A stretch of 64,000 nucleotides of DNA from positions 62,001 through 126,000 of the forward strand of contig PVXE01000002.1 in NCBI GenBank assembly GCA_014444615.1, in the 5' to 3' direction. Position 1 is the stretch's first letter. Each line of letters begins with the position of its first letter. The translations under genes and the position numbers were made by a program. This DNA comes from Tagaea sp. CACIAM 22H2. Its GTDB lineage: Bacteria; Pseudomonadota; Alphaproteobacteria; CACIAM-22H2. Below the pieces are notes generated by a model that saw only the letters and a list, made by a program, of their open reading frames with translations, searched no databases and was not told where the DNA came from. This document shows positions 1 through 10,300 of the stretch, in pieces.

Positions 1-292
1 GCGAAGGGCTGGGAAGCGGCGATCAAGGATCCCGCTGCTTCGGTGGATGCGCTGAAGGCGCTGTTCCCCGAGATGGAGAAGTCGAAGGACGATCTGCTGA
101 AGGGGGGCGGTCTACAGCTTCGCGTCGGTCTGCCCGGCGGGCAAGGGCGACACGATCGGCGCCACGAAGCCGGAAGTCTGGCAGAAGACCTACGAGGTGA
201 TGACCACCGCGATGGGCTTCCCGACCGACAAGCCGATCACCAACTACTACACCAACGCCTATCTACCGGCGACGCCGGTTCTCTGCCCGTAA
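1..292 (+). pseudogene. 3' end of NMT1/THI5-like ABC transporter binding protein, frameshifted
   Basis: This is the C-terminal part of a periplasmic binding protein for an ABC importer; the gene begins before the window. Reading frame 1 from base 1 gives AKGWEAAIKDPAASVDALKA up to the run of six G at 102-107. After that, the sensible frame is the one reading VYSFASVCPAGKGDTIGATK and ending LPATPVLCP with a TAA at 290-292. With five G the two halves join as LLKGAVYSFAS, so one extra G breaks the gene. The permease and ATPase directly downstream confirm the role. It is either a real frameshift or a homopolymer sequencing error, and the sequence alone cannot tell. The substrate is unknown; the family covers thiamine-precursor, sulfonate and aromatic-acid importers. 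Confidence 0.75.
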
Positions 293-356
293 TCGGGTTT
301 TCCGGCGGCGCGGGGGAGCGATCTTCCGCGTCGCCGGATCCGTTTCGGATCGAACG

Positions 357-1148
357 ATGACCGCACCGATGAAAACCTTCCGCCAACGCACCGCCTGGAT
401 CGCGTGGATCGCCTATCCCACGCTCGCGGTCGCTTTGTGCCTCGGGCTATGGGAAGCGTTGGTGCGGATCAACGACGTGCCGCTCTATATTCTGCCAAAG
501 CCGTCGGATTTCCTCGCGCGTCTCGTTGTCGATCGGACGACCGTGCTGGCGCAGGCCTTGGCGACGTCGGTGTCGATCGCGCTCGGCTTCGGCATGGCCG
601 TGTTGGTCGCGGTTCCGCTGGCGCTAGCCATCATCTCGGTCGGCACGCTGGAACGCGGGCTGTTCCCGGTCATCGTCTTCCTCAACATCATGCCCAAGAC
701 CGTGATCGGGCCGATCCTGATCGTGTGGTTCGGCGTGAGCCCCGCGGTCGCGGTCTTCATCGTCTTCCTGATGTGCTTCTTCCCGATCCTGGTCGACAGC
801 ATGTCGGGCTTCCGCGCGACCGACCCGCGTTTGCGCTACATCACGCGCTCGATGGGCGCTTCGGCCTTTCAGACCTTCCGATATGTGCGCTTGCCCGCCG
901 CGATGGGCTACATCTTCGCCGGCATGAAGATCGGCATCGTCAAGGCGGTTGAAGGCGTCATCATCGCCGAATTCATCGGCTCCAGCGCGGGGCTCGGCTT
1001 CATGATCATGCGCGCGTCTAGCTTCATGGACATGGAGCTGATGTTCAGCGGCCTGATCGCCACGGCGCTGGTGGCGCTCGTGTTCAACGGCGCGATGCTC
1101 GCCGCCGAGAAGTTTTTGATGCCGTGGAACCGTCCGCGGCACGCTTGA
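357..1148 (+). CDS. ABC transporter permease (SsuC/ThiX-like)
   Basis: Inner-membrane permease of the NMT1-type importer, 263 aa, the usual size for the SsuC/TauC/ThiX family (BPD_transp_1). Hydrophobic segments are spread over the whole length, starting with the one around residues 15-35. The cytoplasmic coupling loop is visible near residues 150-180 (DPRLRYITRSMGASAFQTFR), with the conserved G-A-S spacing that contacts the ATPase. It lies 64 bp after the binding-protein stop and 25 bp before the ATPase gene, so the three form one operon. A second ATG four codons in (MKTFRQ) is an equally possible start. Substrate not predictable. Confidence 0.9.
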   Translation: MTAPMKTFRQRTAWIAWIAYPTLAVALCLGLWEALVRINDVPLYILPKPSDFLARLVVDRTTVLAQALATSVSIALGFGMAVLVAVPLALAIISVGTLERGLFPVIVFLNIMPKTVIGPILIVWFGVSPAVAVFIVFLMCFFPILVDSMSGFRATDPRLRYITRSMGASAFQTFRYVRLPAAMGYIFAGMKIGIVKAVEGVIIAEFIGSSAGLGFMIMRASSFMDMELMFSGLIATALVALVFNGAMLAAEKFLMPWNRPRHA

Positions 1149-1173
1149 TCTTTGGCAACAGGACTGATTTAGA

Positions 1174-1956
1174 ATGACGACAGGCGCTTCCATCGTCGCG
1201 CGCGGCATCACCAAGGTGTACGGGAACGACAGCTCCGCCTATCACGCGCTGGGGCCGATCGATCTCGACATCAAGCCGGGCGAATTCGTCAGCCTGATCG
1301 GCCCGTCGGGCTGCGGCAAGAGCACGACCTTGCTGCTCGCCTCGGGCCTGGAGCCCGTGACGCAAGGCAGCATCGAAGTTGACGGCAAGCCGTTGACCAA
1401 GCCGATCACCGAAGTCGGCATCGTGTTCCAGGATCACCTGCTGCTCGATTTCCGCACGGCGATGAAGAACGTCATGCTGCAGCAGGAAATCCGCGGCCTC
1501 GACAAGTCAGTTATCCAAGCGCGCGCGGAATCGTTGTTCGAGCGCCTGAACCTGAAGGGTGCCGAAAACCGCTATCCTTGGCAGTTGTCGGGCGGCATGC
1601 GTCAGCGCGTGTCGATCGCGCGCGCGCTCGTGCACGATCCGTCGATGCTGCTGATGGACGAGCCCTTCGGCGCGCTCGACGCGATCAGCCGCACCCAGAT
1701 CCGCCACGATCTGGAAATGCTGTGGCTCGACACGCGCAAAACCGTGCTGTTCATCACGCACTCGATCGACGAGGCGGTGGGCCTCAGCGACCGCGTGCTG
1801 GTGATGTCGAAAGGGCCGGGCACGATCGTCGAGGAGATCAAGATCGATCTGCCCCGGCCGCGCCCGGCGCATCTGGGCGAGTATCCGGAATTTACGAAAT
1901 ACGCGAACCGCATCTACTCGATCTTCGAGAAGCTCGGCGTCTATAAATTCAAGTGA
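1174..1956 (+). CDS. ABC transporter ATP-binding protein (SsuB/NrtD-like)
   Basis: ATPase of the same importer, 260 aa. Walker A is GPSGCGKST (about residues 43-51), the signature is LSGGMRQRVSIARAL, Walker B is LLMDEPFGALD, and the switch His lies in FITHSIDEAV. The family energises uptake of nitrate, sulfonates, hydroxymethylpyrimidine or aromatic acids. The coding region is followed after 4 bp by the shikimate-dehydrogenase-like gene, so the enzyme is probably co-transcribed and may act on the imported compound. No regulator is visible in the window for this operon; its beginning lies upstream. Confidence 0.93.
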   Translation: MTTGASIVARGITKVYGNDSSAYHALGPIDLDIKPGEFVSLIGPSGCGKSTTLLLASGLEPVTQGSIEVDGKPLTKPITEVGIVFQDHLLLDFRTAMKNVMLQQEIRGLDKSVIQARAESLFERLNLKGAENRYPWQLSGGMRQRVSIARALVHDPSMLLMDEPFGALDAISRTQIRHDLEMLWLDTRKTVLFITHSIDEAVGLSDRVLVMSKGPGTIVEEIKIDLPRPRPAHLGEYPEFTKYANRIYSIFEKLGVYKFK

Positions 1957-1960
1957 AGCG

Positions 1961-2731
1961 ATGAAGCGCTATGTGATGATCGGCGCGCCGGTGACGACCG
2001 TGCGCACGCCCGCCTTGCTGACGGAATATCTGCGGGGCTTGGGCATCGCTGTCGAAATCGAGACGCGCCATGTCGATCCCGGCGATCTCGACGCCTTCAT
2101 GGCGTCGGCGACCGCCGACAAGTCGATCGACGGCTTGCTCGTGACGATGCCGCATAAGCGCACGATCATTCCGCATCTGGAGGCGATTTCCCAAGTCGTG
2201 AAACGCGCGGGCAGCGTCAACGCGGCCAAGCGCGGCCCCGGCGGGCGCTTCGTCGGCGCGCAATATGACGGGATCGCGCTGGTCAACGCGCTGCTGGTCC
2301 GCGACGTGCCGGTCGCCGCGTCGAATATCCTGCTCGCGGGGATCGGCGGGGCGGGACTGCCGATCGCCCAGGCGATCTTGGCGCATGGCTGCAAGCGCTT
2401 GGCGATCTCGGACGCCAGCACCGAGGTGGTGGCCAAAGCGGTCGCCAGCCTGCGCGATCTCGGTCCCGTCGCGGCCTATGACGGTGACGACAACGATATT
2501 CTGGTGAACGCGACGCCGCTGGGCATGCGCGACGGCGATCCGTCGCCCTTCGACGAAGCCCAGATCGCCAAGGCGGCGTGCGTCGCCGATATCGTCGCCG
2601 ATCCGCCGAAGACGCGCCTTGCCGCGATGGCGAGGCACGCGAATGTACCCGTCGTCACCGGGCGCGACATGGTCGGCAGCCAGGTGAAGCCGATCGGCGA
2701 TTGGCTGCTCGCGGCCGGTCTCGAACAGTAG
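1961..2731 (+). CDS. Shikimate/quinate dehydrogenase-like oxidoreductase (divergent AroE family)
   Basis: 256 aa, the length of AroE-family NAD(P)-dependent dehydrogenases. The N-terminal substrate domain keeps the catalytic Lys in VTMPHK and the Asp in AQYDGIAL. The motif that normally reads S-x-S-P and holds the shikimate carboxylate is V-R-T-P here (GAPVTTVRTP). The Rossmann loop GIGGAGLPIA and the C-terminal DMVGSQV segment are recognisable. Loss of both shikimate-binding serines while the catalytic pair is kept suggests another substrate than shikimate. Its place as last gene of an ABC-importer operon suggests that the substrate is imported. Housekeeping AroE function is unlikely. It ends immediately next to the convergent efflux operon. 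Confidence 0.8.
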   Translation: MKRYVMIGAPVTTVRTPALLTEYLRGLGIAVEIETRHVDPGDLDAFMASATADKSIDGLLVTMPHKRTIIPHLEAISQVVKRAGSVNAAKRGPGGRFVGAQYDGIALVNALLVRDVPVAASNILLAGIGGAGLPIAQAILAHGCKRLAISDASTEVVAKAVASLRDLGPVAAYDGDDNDILVNATPLGMRDGDPSPFDEAQIAKAACVADIVADPPKTRLAAMARHANVPVVTGRDMVGSQVKPIGDWLLAAGLEQ

Positions 2732-4177
2732 TTAAGGTGCGGTCTGGAGCGCTTCGTCGCGCCAATGACCGCCGATCGCTTGGATCAACGAGACCGCGGC
2801 ACTCTGACGGTCGGTGATCGACTGCGCTTCGGCGAGGCGCGCGCTGAGCGCCGTCGTCTGCACCACGATCACGTCGGCGTAACCGATCTGGCCCGCGAGA
2901 TATTGGTTGCGTGCAATCGCCTCGGCTTGGTTGGCGGCGCGCGCGGCGGCGACGCGGAACTCGGCGACATTCGCCAGCACGCGGATCGCGGCGAGCTGGT
3001 CCTCCGTCTGCTGGAAGGCGACGAGGACGGCACCGCGATAATTCGCGACCGTCTGCGCATAGGCGGCACGCGCTTGCTCGACGCGCGCGGCGGTGGCACC
3101 GAAATCGAGCAGCGTGACGGCGCCCGAGGCGCCCAGCGACCACAACGTGCTCGCCGCTTCGAACAACCGGCCGAAGCGTTGCGCGCTCGACGTGATGTCA
3201 CCGGTGAGGTCGATCACCGGGAAATAGGCCGCACGCTGGATGCCGATATTGGCGTTGGCGGCGGCCACGCGCCGCTCGGCGGCGGCAACGTCCGGACGGC
3301 GCTGTAGCAACTCGCCCGGCAGGATCGACGGGATCGCCGGCAAAACGGGCTCGCTCACCGCCGGATGAAGCGAGAAGGTCGACGGGTTTTCGCCCGCCAG
3401 CACGGCGATGGCGTGTTCGAGTTGCGCGCGCTGACGGTCGAGATCGCTCGCGTTGGCGCGGGCGTTATACAGTGCCGTCTCCGCTTGCAGCACGTCGGAT
3501 CGCTGCGCGGTGCCCGCGTTGTAGCGATTCTGCACGATGGTCAGCGCGCGCTCGTAGGCCGCGATCGTATCGGCGTAGATCGCTTTTTGCGCTTCGAGAC
3601 CGCGCAGTTGGACATAGTTCAGAGCCAATTCGCCCTGCGCCGACAGGGTCGCGGCGAGCAGATCGGCGCGGCTTGCTTCGGCCAACGCGCCCGCTTGACT
3701 GGCTGTGGCGCCGATGCGGCCCCACAGATCGGGCTCCCACGTGGCGCCTAAAGTCGCGTTGTACGAGACCGTATAGGGGCCTGAGCTGCGCGTCGTCGTC
3801 GTGGTCGTGCGGCTGGTCGATGTCGTGCTCGGGTTCTCGGTCATGCTGCCGCCCGCACTCAAACTGACCGTCGGCAAATAGGCCGCGCGCTGTTCGCGCA
3901 CCAAAGCGCGCGCCTGGTCGTAGGCGGCCTTCGCGGCGGCGAGTGTCTGGTTCGACACGATCACGCGCTGTTGCAGATCGTCGAGGATCGGGTCCTCGAA
4001 CAGCCGCCACCATTCGCCGCGCGCGATATCGTCGGCGGGGGCGGCGACGCGCCAGCCCGGCTCTTCTTTGAAGGTCGCGGGCACGGCGGCCGTCGTCGGG
4101 CGCAAATACTCGGGCACCAGATCGCAACCGGCGAGCAGTGCCGTACAAGAAAGAAGAATGGAACGGCGGGCGATCAT
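2732..4177 (-). CDS. RND efflux outer-membrane lipoprotein, NodT family
   Basis: 481 aa outer-membrane channel of a tripartite drug efflux pump (TolC/OprM fold, two OEP repeats). The N-terminus is a lipoprotein signal peptide with lipobox LLAGC, giving acylated Cys at about residue 18. Long heptad-like Ala-rich stretches form the periplasmic tunnel. It is the last gene of the efflux operon, its start codon overlapping the stop of the upstream pump gene. Oddity: the first repeat carries a Thr/Ser-rich stretch around residues 118-133 with six Thr in a row, ahead of the beta-strand PYTVSYNATLG. This is a low-complexity insertion in what should be an extracellular or barrel-proximal loop. Confidence 0.92.
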   Translation of the reverse strand: MIARRSILLSCTALLAGCDLVPEYLRPTTAAVPATFKEEPGWRVAAPADDIARGEWWRLFEDPILDDLQQRVIVSNQTLAAAKAAYDQARALVREQRAAYLPTVSLSAGGSMTENPSTTSTSRTTTTTTRSSGPYTVSYNATLGATWEPDLWGRIGATASQAGALAEASRADLLAATLSAQGELALNYVQLRGLEAQKAIYADTIAAYERALTIVQNRYNAGTAQRSDVLQAETALYNARANASDLDRQRAQLEHAIAVLAGENPSTFSLHPAVSEPVLPAIPSILPGELLQRRPDVAAAERRVAAANANIGIQRAAYFPVIDLTGDITSSAQRFGRLFEAASTLWSLGASGAVTLLDFGATAARVEQARAAYAQTVANYRGAVLVAFQQTEDQLAAIRVLANVAEFRVAAARAANQAEAIARNQYLAGQIGYADVIVVQTTALSARLAEAQSITDRQSAAVSLIQAIGGHWRDEALQTAP

Positions 4178-7100
4178 GGCGTGGCGTGTCCCAGATTCGT
4201 CCGGCGCAGGCGCAAACGGTCGAGGGCGAGATAGACGACGGGCGTGATGAGAAGCGTGAGGAACTGGCTCGCCAGCATGCCGCCGACGATGGTGATTCCC
4301 AGCGGCCGGCGCAACTCCGCCCCGTCGCCGAAACCGATGGCGAGCGGGATCGCGCCGAAGATCGCGGCCAGCGTCGTCATCAGAATGGGGCGGAAGCGCA
4401 GCAGCGCCGCCTCGCGGATCGCTTCGCGCGAAGAAAGGCCGCGCGTGCGTTCCGCGTCCAGCGCGAAGTCGATAATCATGATCGCGTTCTTTTTGACGAT
4501 GCCGATCAAGAGGATGATGCCGACCACGCCGATCAGGTCGAAGGCCGTGCCGGTGGCCAGCAGCGCCAGGAACGCGCCGATCCCGGCGGAGGGCAGCGTG
4601 GTCAACACCGTCAACGGATGGATCCAGCTCTCATACAGGATGCCCAGCACGATATAGATCGCAACGATGGCCGCGACGATCAGCAGCGGCATCGTGCGCG
4701 AGGTTTGGGCGAAAGTGCGCGCACTGCCCGCGAAGCCGCCGTGCACCGAGGCCGGCAGATTGAGCGAGCGCTGCGCTTCCAGCAGCAGATCGGCGGCTTC
4801 GCCCAGGGTCACGCCGTCCTCGACCGCGAAGCTCAACGTGGCCGCCGGCTGGCCGCCGTCATGCGCGATGGAGGCGGGGGCGGCTTGCGGCGCCCAGCGC
4901 GCGATCTGCGACAAGGGCACGAAGCTGCGCGGGGTGGTGCTAACGGGGGAACCCGCGCTTGCGTCGCGCGCCGTCCCGGTCGTCGTGCTGGGAAGCGCCG
5001 CCGCCCCGATGGGGACGTAGATATTCTCCAATGCCTCGGGTGCGCCCATGAAACGCGGCCCGACACCCAGCACGACGCGATATTGGTTGAGATCGGCGTA
5101 GATCGTCGCGACTTGGCGCTGGCCGAAGGCGTTGTAGAGGGCCGCGTTGACCGCCTGCATCGTAACGCCGAGGCGCGCCGCGCGGTCGCGATCGATCTCG
5201 ACATAGACCGACATCGCGCTGCGCTGCTGGTCGATATCGACGTCGGTGAGGCCCGGCGTGTTTTTGAGTTTCGCGACGAGTTTCTGACCCGCATCCCATA
5301 GCGTATCGGGATCGTCGGCCTTCAGCGAATACTGATACGCGCTGTTGGACGATCGCGCGCCGATGCGCATGTCCTGCACGGGGCTCAAGAACACGGTCAG
5401 GCCCGTGACGCGCGAGAGTTGCGGGCGCAGGCGCGCGATGATCGCGCGGCTGGAATCGCGCTGCGCCACCGGCTTCAGCGCGATCGACATGAAGCCGCTG
5501 CCGGCGCGTGTGCCCCCGGTGAAAGCGACGACGGCTTCGACGCCGGGATCGGAACGCACGATGCGCTCGATCTGTTGCAGTTTGCTCTGCATGTCGCGGA
5601 ACGAGATGCTTTGATCGGCGCGCAAACCGCCGATCAAAGCGCCGGTATCCTGCTCGGGGAAAAAGCCCTTCGGAATCGTCTGGATCAGATAGACGCTGCC
5701 GGCGATCGTGGCGGCGAAAGCCAGCAGCACGATCTTGGGATGGGCCAGCGCCCGATCGAGGTCCTTGGCGTAGCGCCGCTGCGCGAGGTCGAAAAGGTAC
5801 TCGGCCATCCGGCTCAGCGTGTTGGGCTTCTCGCCGGCGCGCAGCAGCAGCGAAGCCAGCATCGGCGTCGTGGTCAGCGAGACGACAAGGCTGATCGCGA
5901 TGGCGATGGTCATCGTCACCGCGAACTCGGCGAAGATGCGGCCCACGATGCCGCCCATGAACAGCAGCGGTATGAAGGCCGCGATCAGGCCGACGGAGAT
6001 CGACAGCACCGTGAAGCCCACGTCGCGCGCGCCGTTTAAGGCCGCCGTTCGCGGGCTTTCGCCTTTCTCGATATGGCGGGCGATATTCTCCATCACCACG
6101 ATCGCGTCGTCGGCGACGAAGCCGGTCGCGATGGTCAATGCCATCAGCGAAAGATTGTTCAGCGAAAATCCCGCCAGATACATGATCGCCAGGGTGCCGA
6201 GCAGCGATACGCTGATCGAGACGAGCGGGATCAGCGTCGCGCGCAACGAGCGCAGGAAAAAGCTGACGACCACGACGACCAGCAGCGTGGCGACGACCAA
6301 CGTGGTCTCGACTTCCTTCAGCGAAGCGCGGATCGTCTTGGTGCGGTCGGAGGCGACATGCAGCGAGATGCCCGCCGGCAGCGACGCTTCCAGGACGGGC
6401 AGTTGCGCCTTCACCGCATCGACCGTCGCGACGATATTGGCGCCCGGCTGGCGGCTGAGCAGCACCATCACCGCCGGCTGACCATTGAACAGGCCCATCG
6501 TGCGGACGTCTTCAGGGCCGTCGGTGATTTCGGCGACGTCCGAAAGACGCACGGCAGCACCGTTGCGCCAGGCGACGACAAGGTCTTTGTAGTCTGCGGC
6601 GAAGCGGCCCTGGCGGGTCGTGTAGATCTGCCAGGACAAAGCCTCGCCGTCGATGGCGCCGCGCGGCCGGTTGGCGCTGATCGCCGCCAGCGCCGCGCGC
6701 ACGTCTTCGCTGGAAATGCCGAAGCGCGTCAGTGACAGCGGATTGAGATCGACGCGCACGGCGGGCAAGGCCGCACCGCCCATTTCGACGTCGCCCACGC
6801 CTTCGATCTGCAACAGGCGCTGCTGCACGATATTCGATACGGCGTCGTAGATTTCCGGTGGCGTCAGCGTGGGCGAGGTCAGCGCCAGAATCAGAACCGG
6901 CGCATCGGCCGGGTTGATCTTGCGGTAGGTCGGATTGCTTTTGAGTGCGGCGGGCAAATCGATCCGCGCGGCGTTGAGGGCCGCCTGCACGTCGCGCGCG
7001 GCGCCGTCAATCGAACGGCTCAAATCGAATTGCAGGATGACGTTGCTGCTGCCGATGCCCGAGCGCGACGTGATTTCGGTCACCCCCGCGATCGTGCCGA

Positions 7101-7311
7101 GATGCTTTTCCAACGGTGCCGCGACGCTCGCCGACATCGTGGACGGGCTCGCCCCCGGCACCGAGGCCGTGACGACGATGGTCGGAAAATCGACCTGCGG
7201 CAGCGGGGCGACCGGCAACAAGAAGAACGACGCCAGGCCCGACAGGGCAACGCCGATCGTCAGCAGGATCGTGCCGATCGGGCGGCGGATGAAGGGGGCG
7301 GAAAGATTCAT
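4174..7311 (-). CDS. mdtC: RND efflux pump inner-membrane subunit, MdtC-like
   Basis: 1045 aa proton-driven HAE1-family RND transporter. TM1 is near residues 10-30 (GTILLTIGVALSGLASFFLL). The TM4 proton-relay Asp pair sits in FVADDAIVVMENI, and TM10 carries the Lys in GIVKKNAIMIID. The next RND gene is a second, different subunit, which is the arrangement of MdtB/MdtC heteromultimers. This copy follows in the MdtC position and lacks the N-terminal polar extension of its partner. Start and stop overlap by 4 bp with both neighbours, so translation is probably coupled. Confidence is high for the family and moderate for the MdtC name. Confidence 0.9.
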   Translation of the reverse strand: MNLSAPFIRRPIGTILLTIGVALSGLASFFLLPVAPLPQVDFPTIVVTASVPGASPSTMSASVAAPLEKHLGTIAGVTEITSRSGIGSSNVILQFDLSRSIDGAARDVQAALNAARIDLPAALKSNPTYRKINPADAPVLILALTSPTLTPPEIYDAVSNIVQQRLLQIEGVGDVEMGGAALPAVRVDLNPLSLTRFGISSEDVRAALAAISANRPRGAIDGEALSWQIYTTRQGRFAADYKDLVVAWRNGAAVRLSDVAEITDGPEDVRTMGLFNGQPAVMVLLSRQPGANIVATVDAVKAQLPVLEASLPAGISLHVASDRTKTIRASLKEVETTLVVATLLVVVVVSFFLRSLRATLIPLVSISVSLLGTLAIMYLAGFSLNNLSLMALTIATGFVADDAIVVMENIARHIEKGESPRTAALNGARDVGFTVLSISVGLIAAFIPLLFMGGIVGRIFAEFAVTMTIAIAISLVVSLTTTPMLASLLLRAGEKPNTLSRMAEYLFDLAQRRYAKDLDRALAHPKIVLLAFAATIAGSVYLIQTIPKGFFPEQDTGALIGGLRADQSISFRDMQSKLQQIERIVRSDPGVEAVVAFTGGTRAGSGFMSIALKPVAQRDSSRAIIARLRPQLSRVTGLTVFLSPVQDMRIGARSSNSAYQYSLKADDPDTLWDAGQKLVAKLKNTPGLTDVDIDQQRSAMSVYVEIDRDRAARLGVTMQAVNAALYNAFGQRQVATIYADLNQYRVVLGVGPRFMGAPEALENIYVPIGAAALPSTTTGTARDASAGSPVSTTPRSFVPLSQIARWAPQAAPASIAHDGGQPAATLSFAVEDGVTLGEAADLLLEAQRSLNLPASVHGGFAGSARTFAQTSRTMPLLIVAAIVAIYIVLGILYESWIHPLTVLTTLPSAGIGAFLALLATGTAFDLIGVVGIILLIGIVKKNAIMIIDFALDAERTRGLSSREAIREAALLRFRPILMTTLAAIFGAIPLAIGFGDGAELRRPLGITIVGGMLASQFLTLLITPVVYLALDRLRLRRTNLGHATP

Positions 7312-10300
7312 CGTCCGAACCGATCGAAGAACAGGAAGATGACCGGCGTGGTGAACAGCGTCAGCGCTTGGCTGACGATCAAGCCGCCGGCGATGGCGAT
7401 GCCCAAGGGCTGGCGCAGTTCCGCACCCATGCCCGCGCCGAAGATCAGCGGCAAGGCGGCGAACAACGCGGCCAACGTCGTCATCAGGATCGGGCGGAAG
7501 CGCAGCAAGGCGGCTTGACGGATCGCGACGACGGGATCGGTCTCGCCCGCGCGCCGGGCTTCGATCGCGAAGTCGATCATCATGATCGCGTTCTTTTTGA
7601 CGATGCCGATCAGCAACACCAAGCCGATGATCCCGATCACGCCCAGGTCGTTGCCGGTCAACATCAACGCGACCAGTGCGCCCACGCCGGCCGACGGCAG
7701 CGTCGACAGGATGGTCAGCGGATGGACGAAGCTTTCGTACAGCACGCCCAGCACGATGTAGACGACGACGATCGCCGCGATGATCAGATAGATTTGATTC
7801 GTAAGCGCCGCGCGGAAGGCGCTGGCCGTGCCCGTGAATTTCAGCGCGACACCCGGCGGCGTGCCGATCTCGGCCGCCACGGCGGCGATACGGTCGACCG
7901 CGTCGCCCAGCGCCACGCCGGGCGCCACGTCGAAGCCGATCGTCGCGGCGGGATATTGCGCGACGCGCGAGACCAGCAGCGGCGCTTGGCCCGTCACGAA
8001 ACGCGCGATGGTGCTCAGTGGCACCGACGTCGTGGAATTGACCGGCACGTAAAGCCGATTGAGGGAATCCGGCGTATCCAGCATGCCGGGCTGGCTTTCC
8101 AGAATTACGCGATACTGCGCCGCGGGCGCGAAGATGGTCGACACGATGCGCTGGCCGAACGCGTTGTAGAGTGCGGCGTCGATCGTCGCGGCGCTGATGC
8201 CCAGGCGTGCGGCCGCGTCGCGGTCGATGGCGACGGTGACGGATGCCCCGCGCGCCAGCACATTCGACGTCGGATCGCGCAACATCGGTTCGCGGCGCAG
8301 CGCGGCCAGAAGCCGCTCGGCCGTCGCGTTGACTTCGTCGAGCTTCGCCCCTTCCAGCGAGAAGCGATAGCGATTGGCGCCGGTATCCGTATCGATCGTC
8401 AAATCCTGCACGGGCTGCAAATAAAGCGCGACGCCTGGCACGACGCCCGCACGCTGACGCAACCGTTCGAGCAGCGCGCTTTGGGGCCCGCGCCGATCCT
8501 TGGCGATCAGATTGACGGTCATTCGGCCTTGGTTGAGCGTCGGGTTCTCGCCGTCGACGCCGACAATCGAGCTGAGGCTTGCGATTTCAGGATCGGCCAA
8601 GATCGCATCGGCGACTTGCGCTTGCAGCGCCGACATGCGCTGGAATGACACGTCCTGGTCGGCGATGATCGTGGCGCGGATCTGGCCCGTATCCTGTTCG
8701 GGGAACAGCCCCTTGGGGATTTGGATATAGAGGGCCACGGTCAGCGCCAGCGTCGCGGCGAAGAACAGCAGCGTGATCGCGCGATAGGCCAAAACCCGAT
8801 CGAGCATCGCCGCGTAGATGCGCGACAGCGCGTCGAACCACGCCATCGTCCAGCGCACGAGGGCGGGGGGCGTTTCCTCGGCTTCGGGCTTCATCCAGCG
8901 CGCGGTCAGCATCGGCACCAGCGTCAGCGCGACGACGGCGGAAATCAGGATCGAGATCGCCAGCGTGATCGCGAACTCGCGGAACAGCCGCCCGACGACG
9001 TCTTCCATGAACAGTAGCGGGATCAGCACGGCGATCAAGCTCACGGTCAGCGAGATGATCGTGAAGCCGATCTCCTTCGAGCCTTCGATCGCCGCGGCGA
9101 AGGGCGTCGCCCCTTTCTTCAAATGCCGCGCGATATTCTCGATCATCACGATCGCGTCGTCGACGACGAAGCCCGACGCGATGGTCAGCGCCATCAGCGA
9201 CAGATTGTTGACGCTGAAACCGAGTTGGTACATCGCGGCGAAACTGCCGATCAGCGAGACGGGAACGGCGATGCCCGCGACGATCGTGGCGCGCAGATCG
9301 CCCAGGAACAGGAAGATCGCCAGCATCACCAGCACGACCGCGAGAACCAATTCGATACTGACATCGCGCACCGAGGCGCGAATGCCTTCGGTGCGGTCGG
9401 TCAGCAGTGTCACGCGCATATCGCCGGGCAATTGTCTTTCGAGTTCGGGCAGGGCGCGCTTGATCGCATCGACCGTGCCGATGACGTTGGCGCCGGGCTG
9501 GCGTCGCACTTCGACGACGATCGCCGGTGTCGCGTTCATCCAAGCGCCCAGGCGCGTATTCTCGGCCGACATCACCACTTCCGCGACGTCGGCAAGGCGC
9601 ACCGGCGCGCCGTCGGCATAGGCGATCACGAGATTGCGATAGGCGCCGACGTCGGCGAGCTGGTCATTGGCGTCGATGCTCCAGGCGCGCGTAGGCCCGT
9701 CGAAACTGCCTTTGGCCGTGTTGACGTTCGCCGACGCGATCGCGGCACGCAACGTATCGAGCGACAGGCCGCGCGCGGCCAAAGCCTGAACGTTCGCCTG
9801 GATGCGCACGGCGGGGCGCTGGCCGCCGCTCAAACTCACCAAGCCGACGCCCGGCACTTGCGCGATCTTCTTGGTGAAGCGCTGATCGACCAGATCCTGG
9901 ATCTCGGGCAGGCTGCGCGTGGGCGATGTGACGCCCAATGCCAGGATCGGCGCATCGGCGGGATTGATCTTGGCGTAGATCGGCGGGGCGGGCAGGTCGG
10001 TCGGCAACAGCGAACTCGCCGCGTTGATCGCGGCTTGCACCTCCTGCTCGGCCACGTCCAAGCGCAGATCGAGGGCGAACTGCAGCGTGATGACCGAAGC
10101 ACCGGCGGAGGACGACGACGACATCCGGTCGAGCCCTGCCATCTGGCCGAATTGGCGTTCGAGCGGTGCGGTGACCGTGTTTGCCATCACGTCGGGGCTT
10201 GCCCCCGGATATAGCGTGCGGACTTGGATCGTCGGGTAATCGACTTCGGGCAAGGACGACAGCGGCAGCAGGCGCAGCGCGACCAAGCCGATTAACACGA

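Noticed and set aside
4138..5301. 387-codon open frame on the plus strand opposite mdtC
   Set aside because: Glu/Arg/Gln-rich shadow of the pump gene; no start context or domain.
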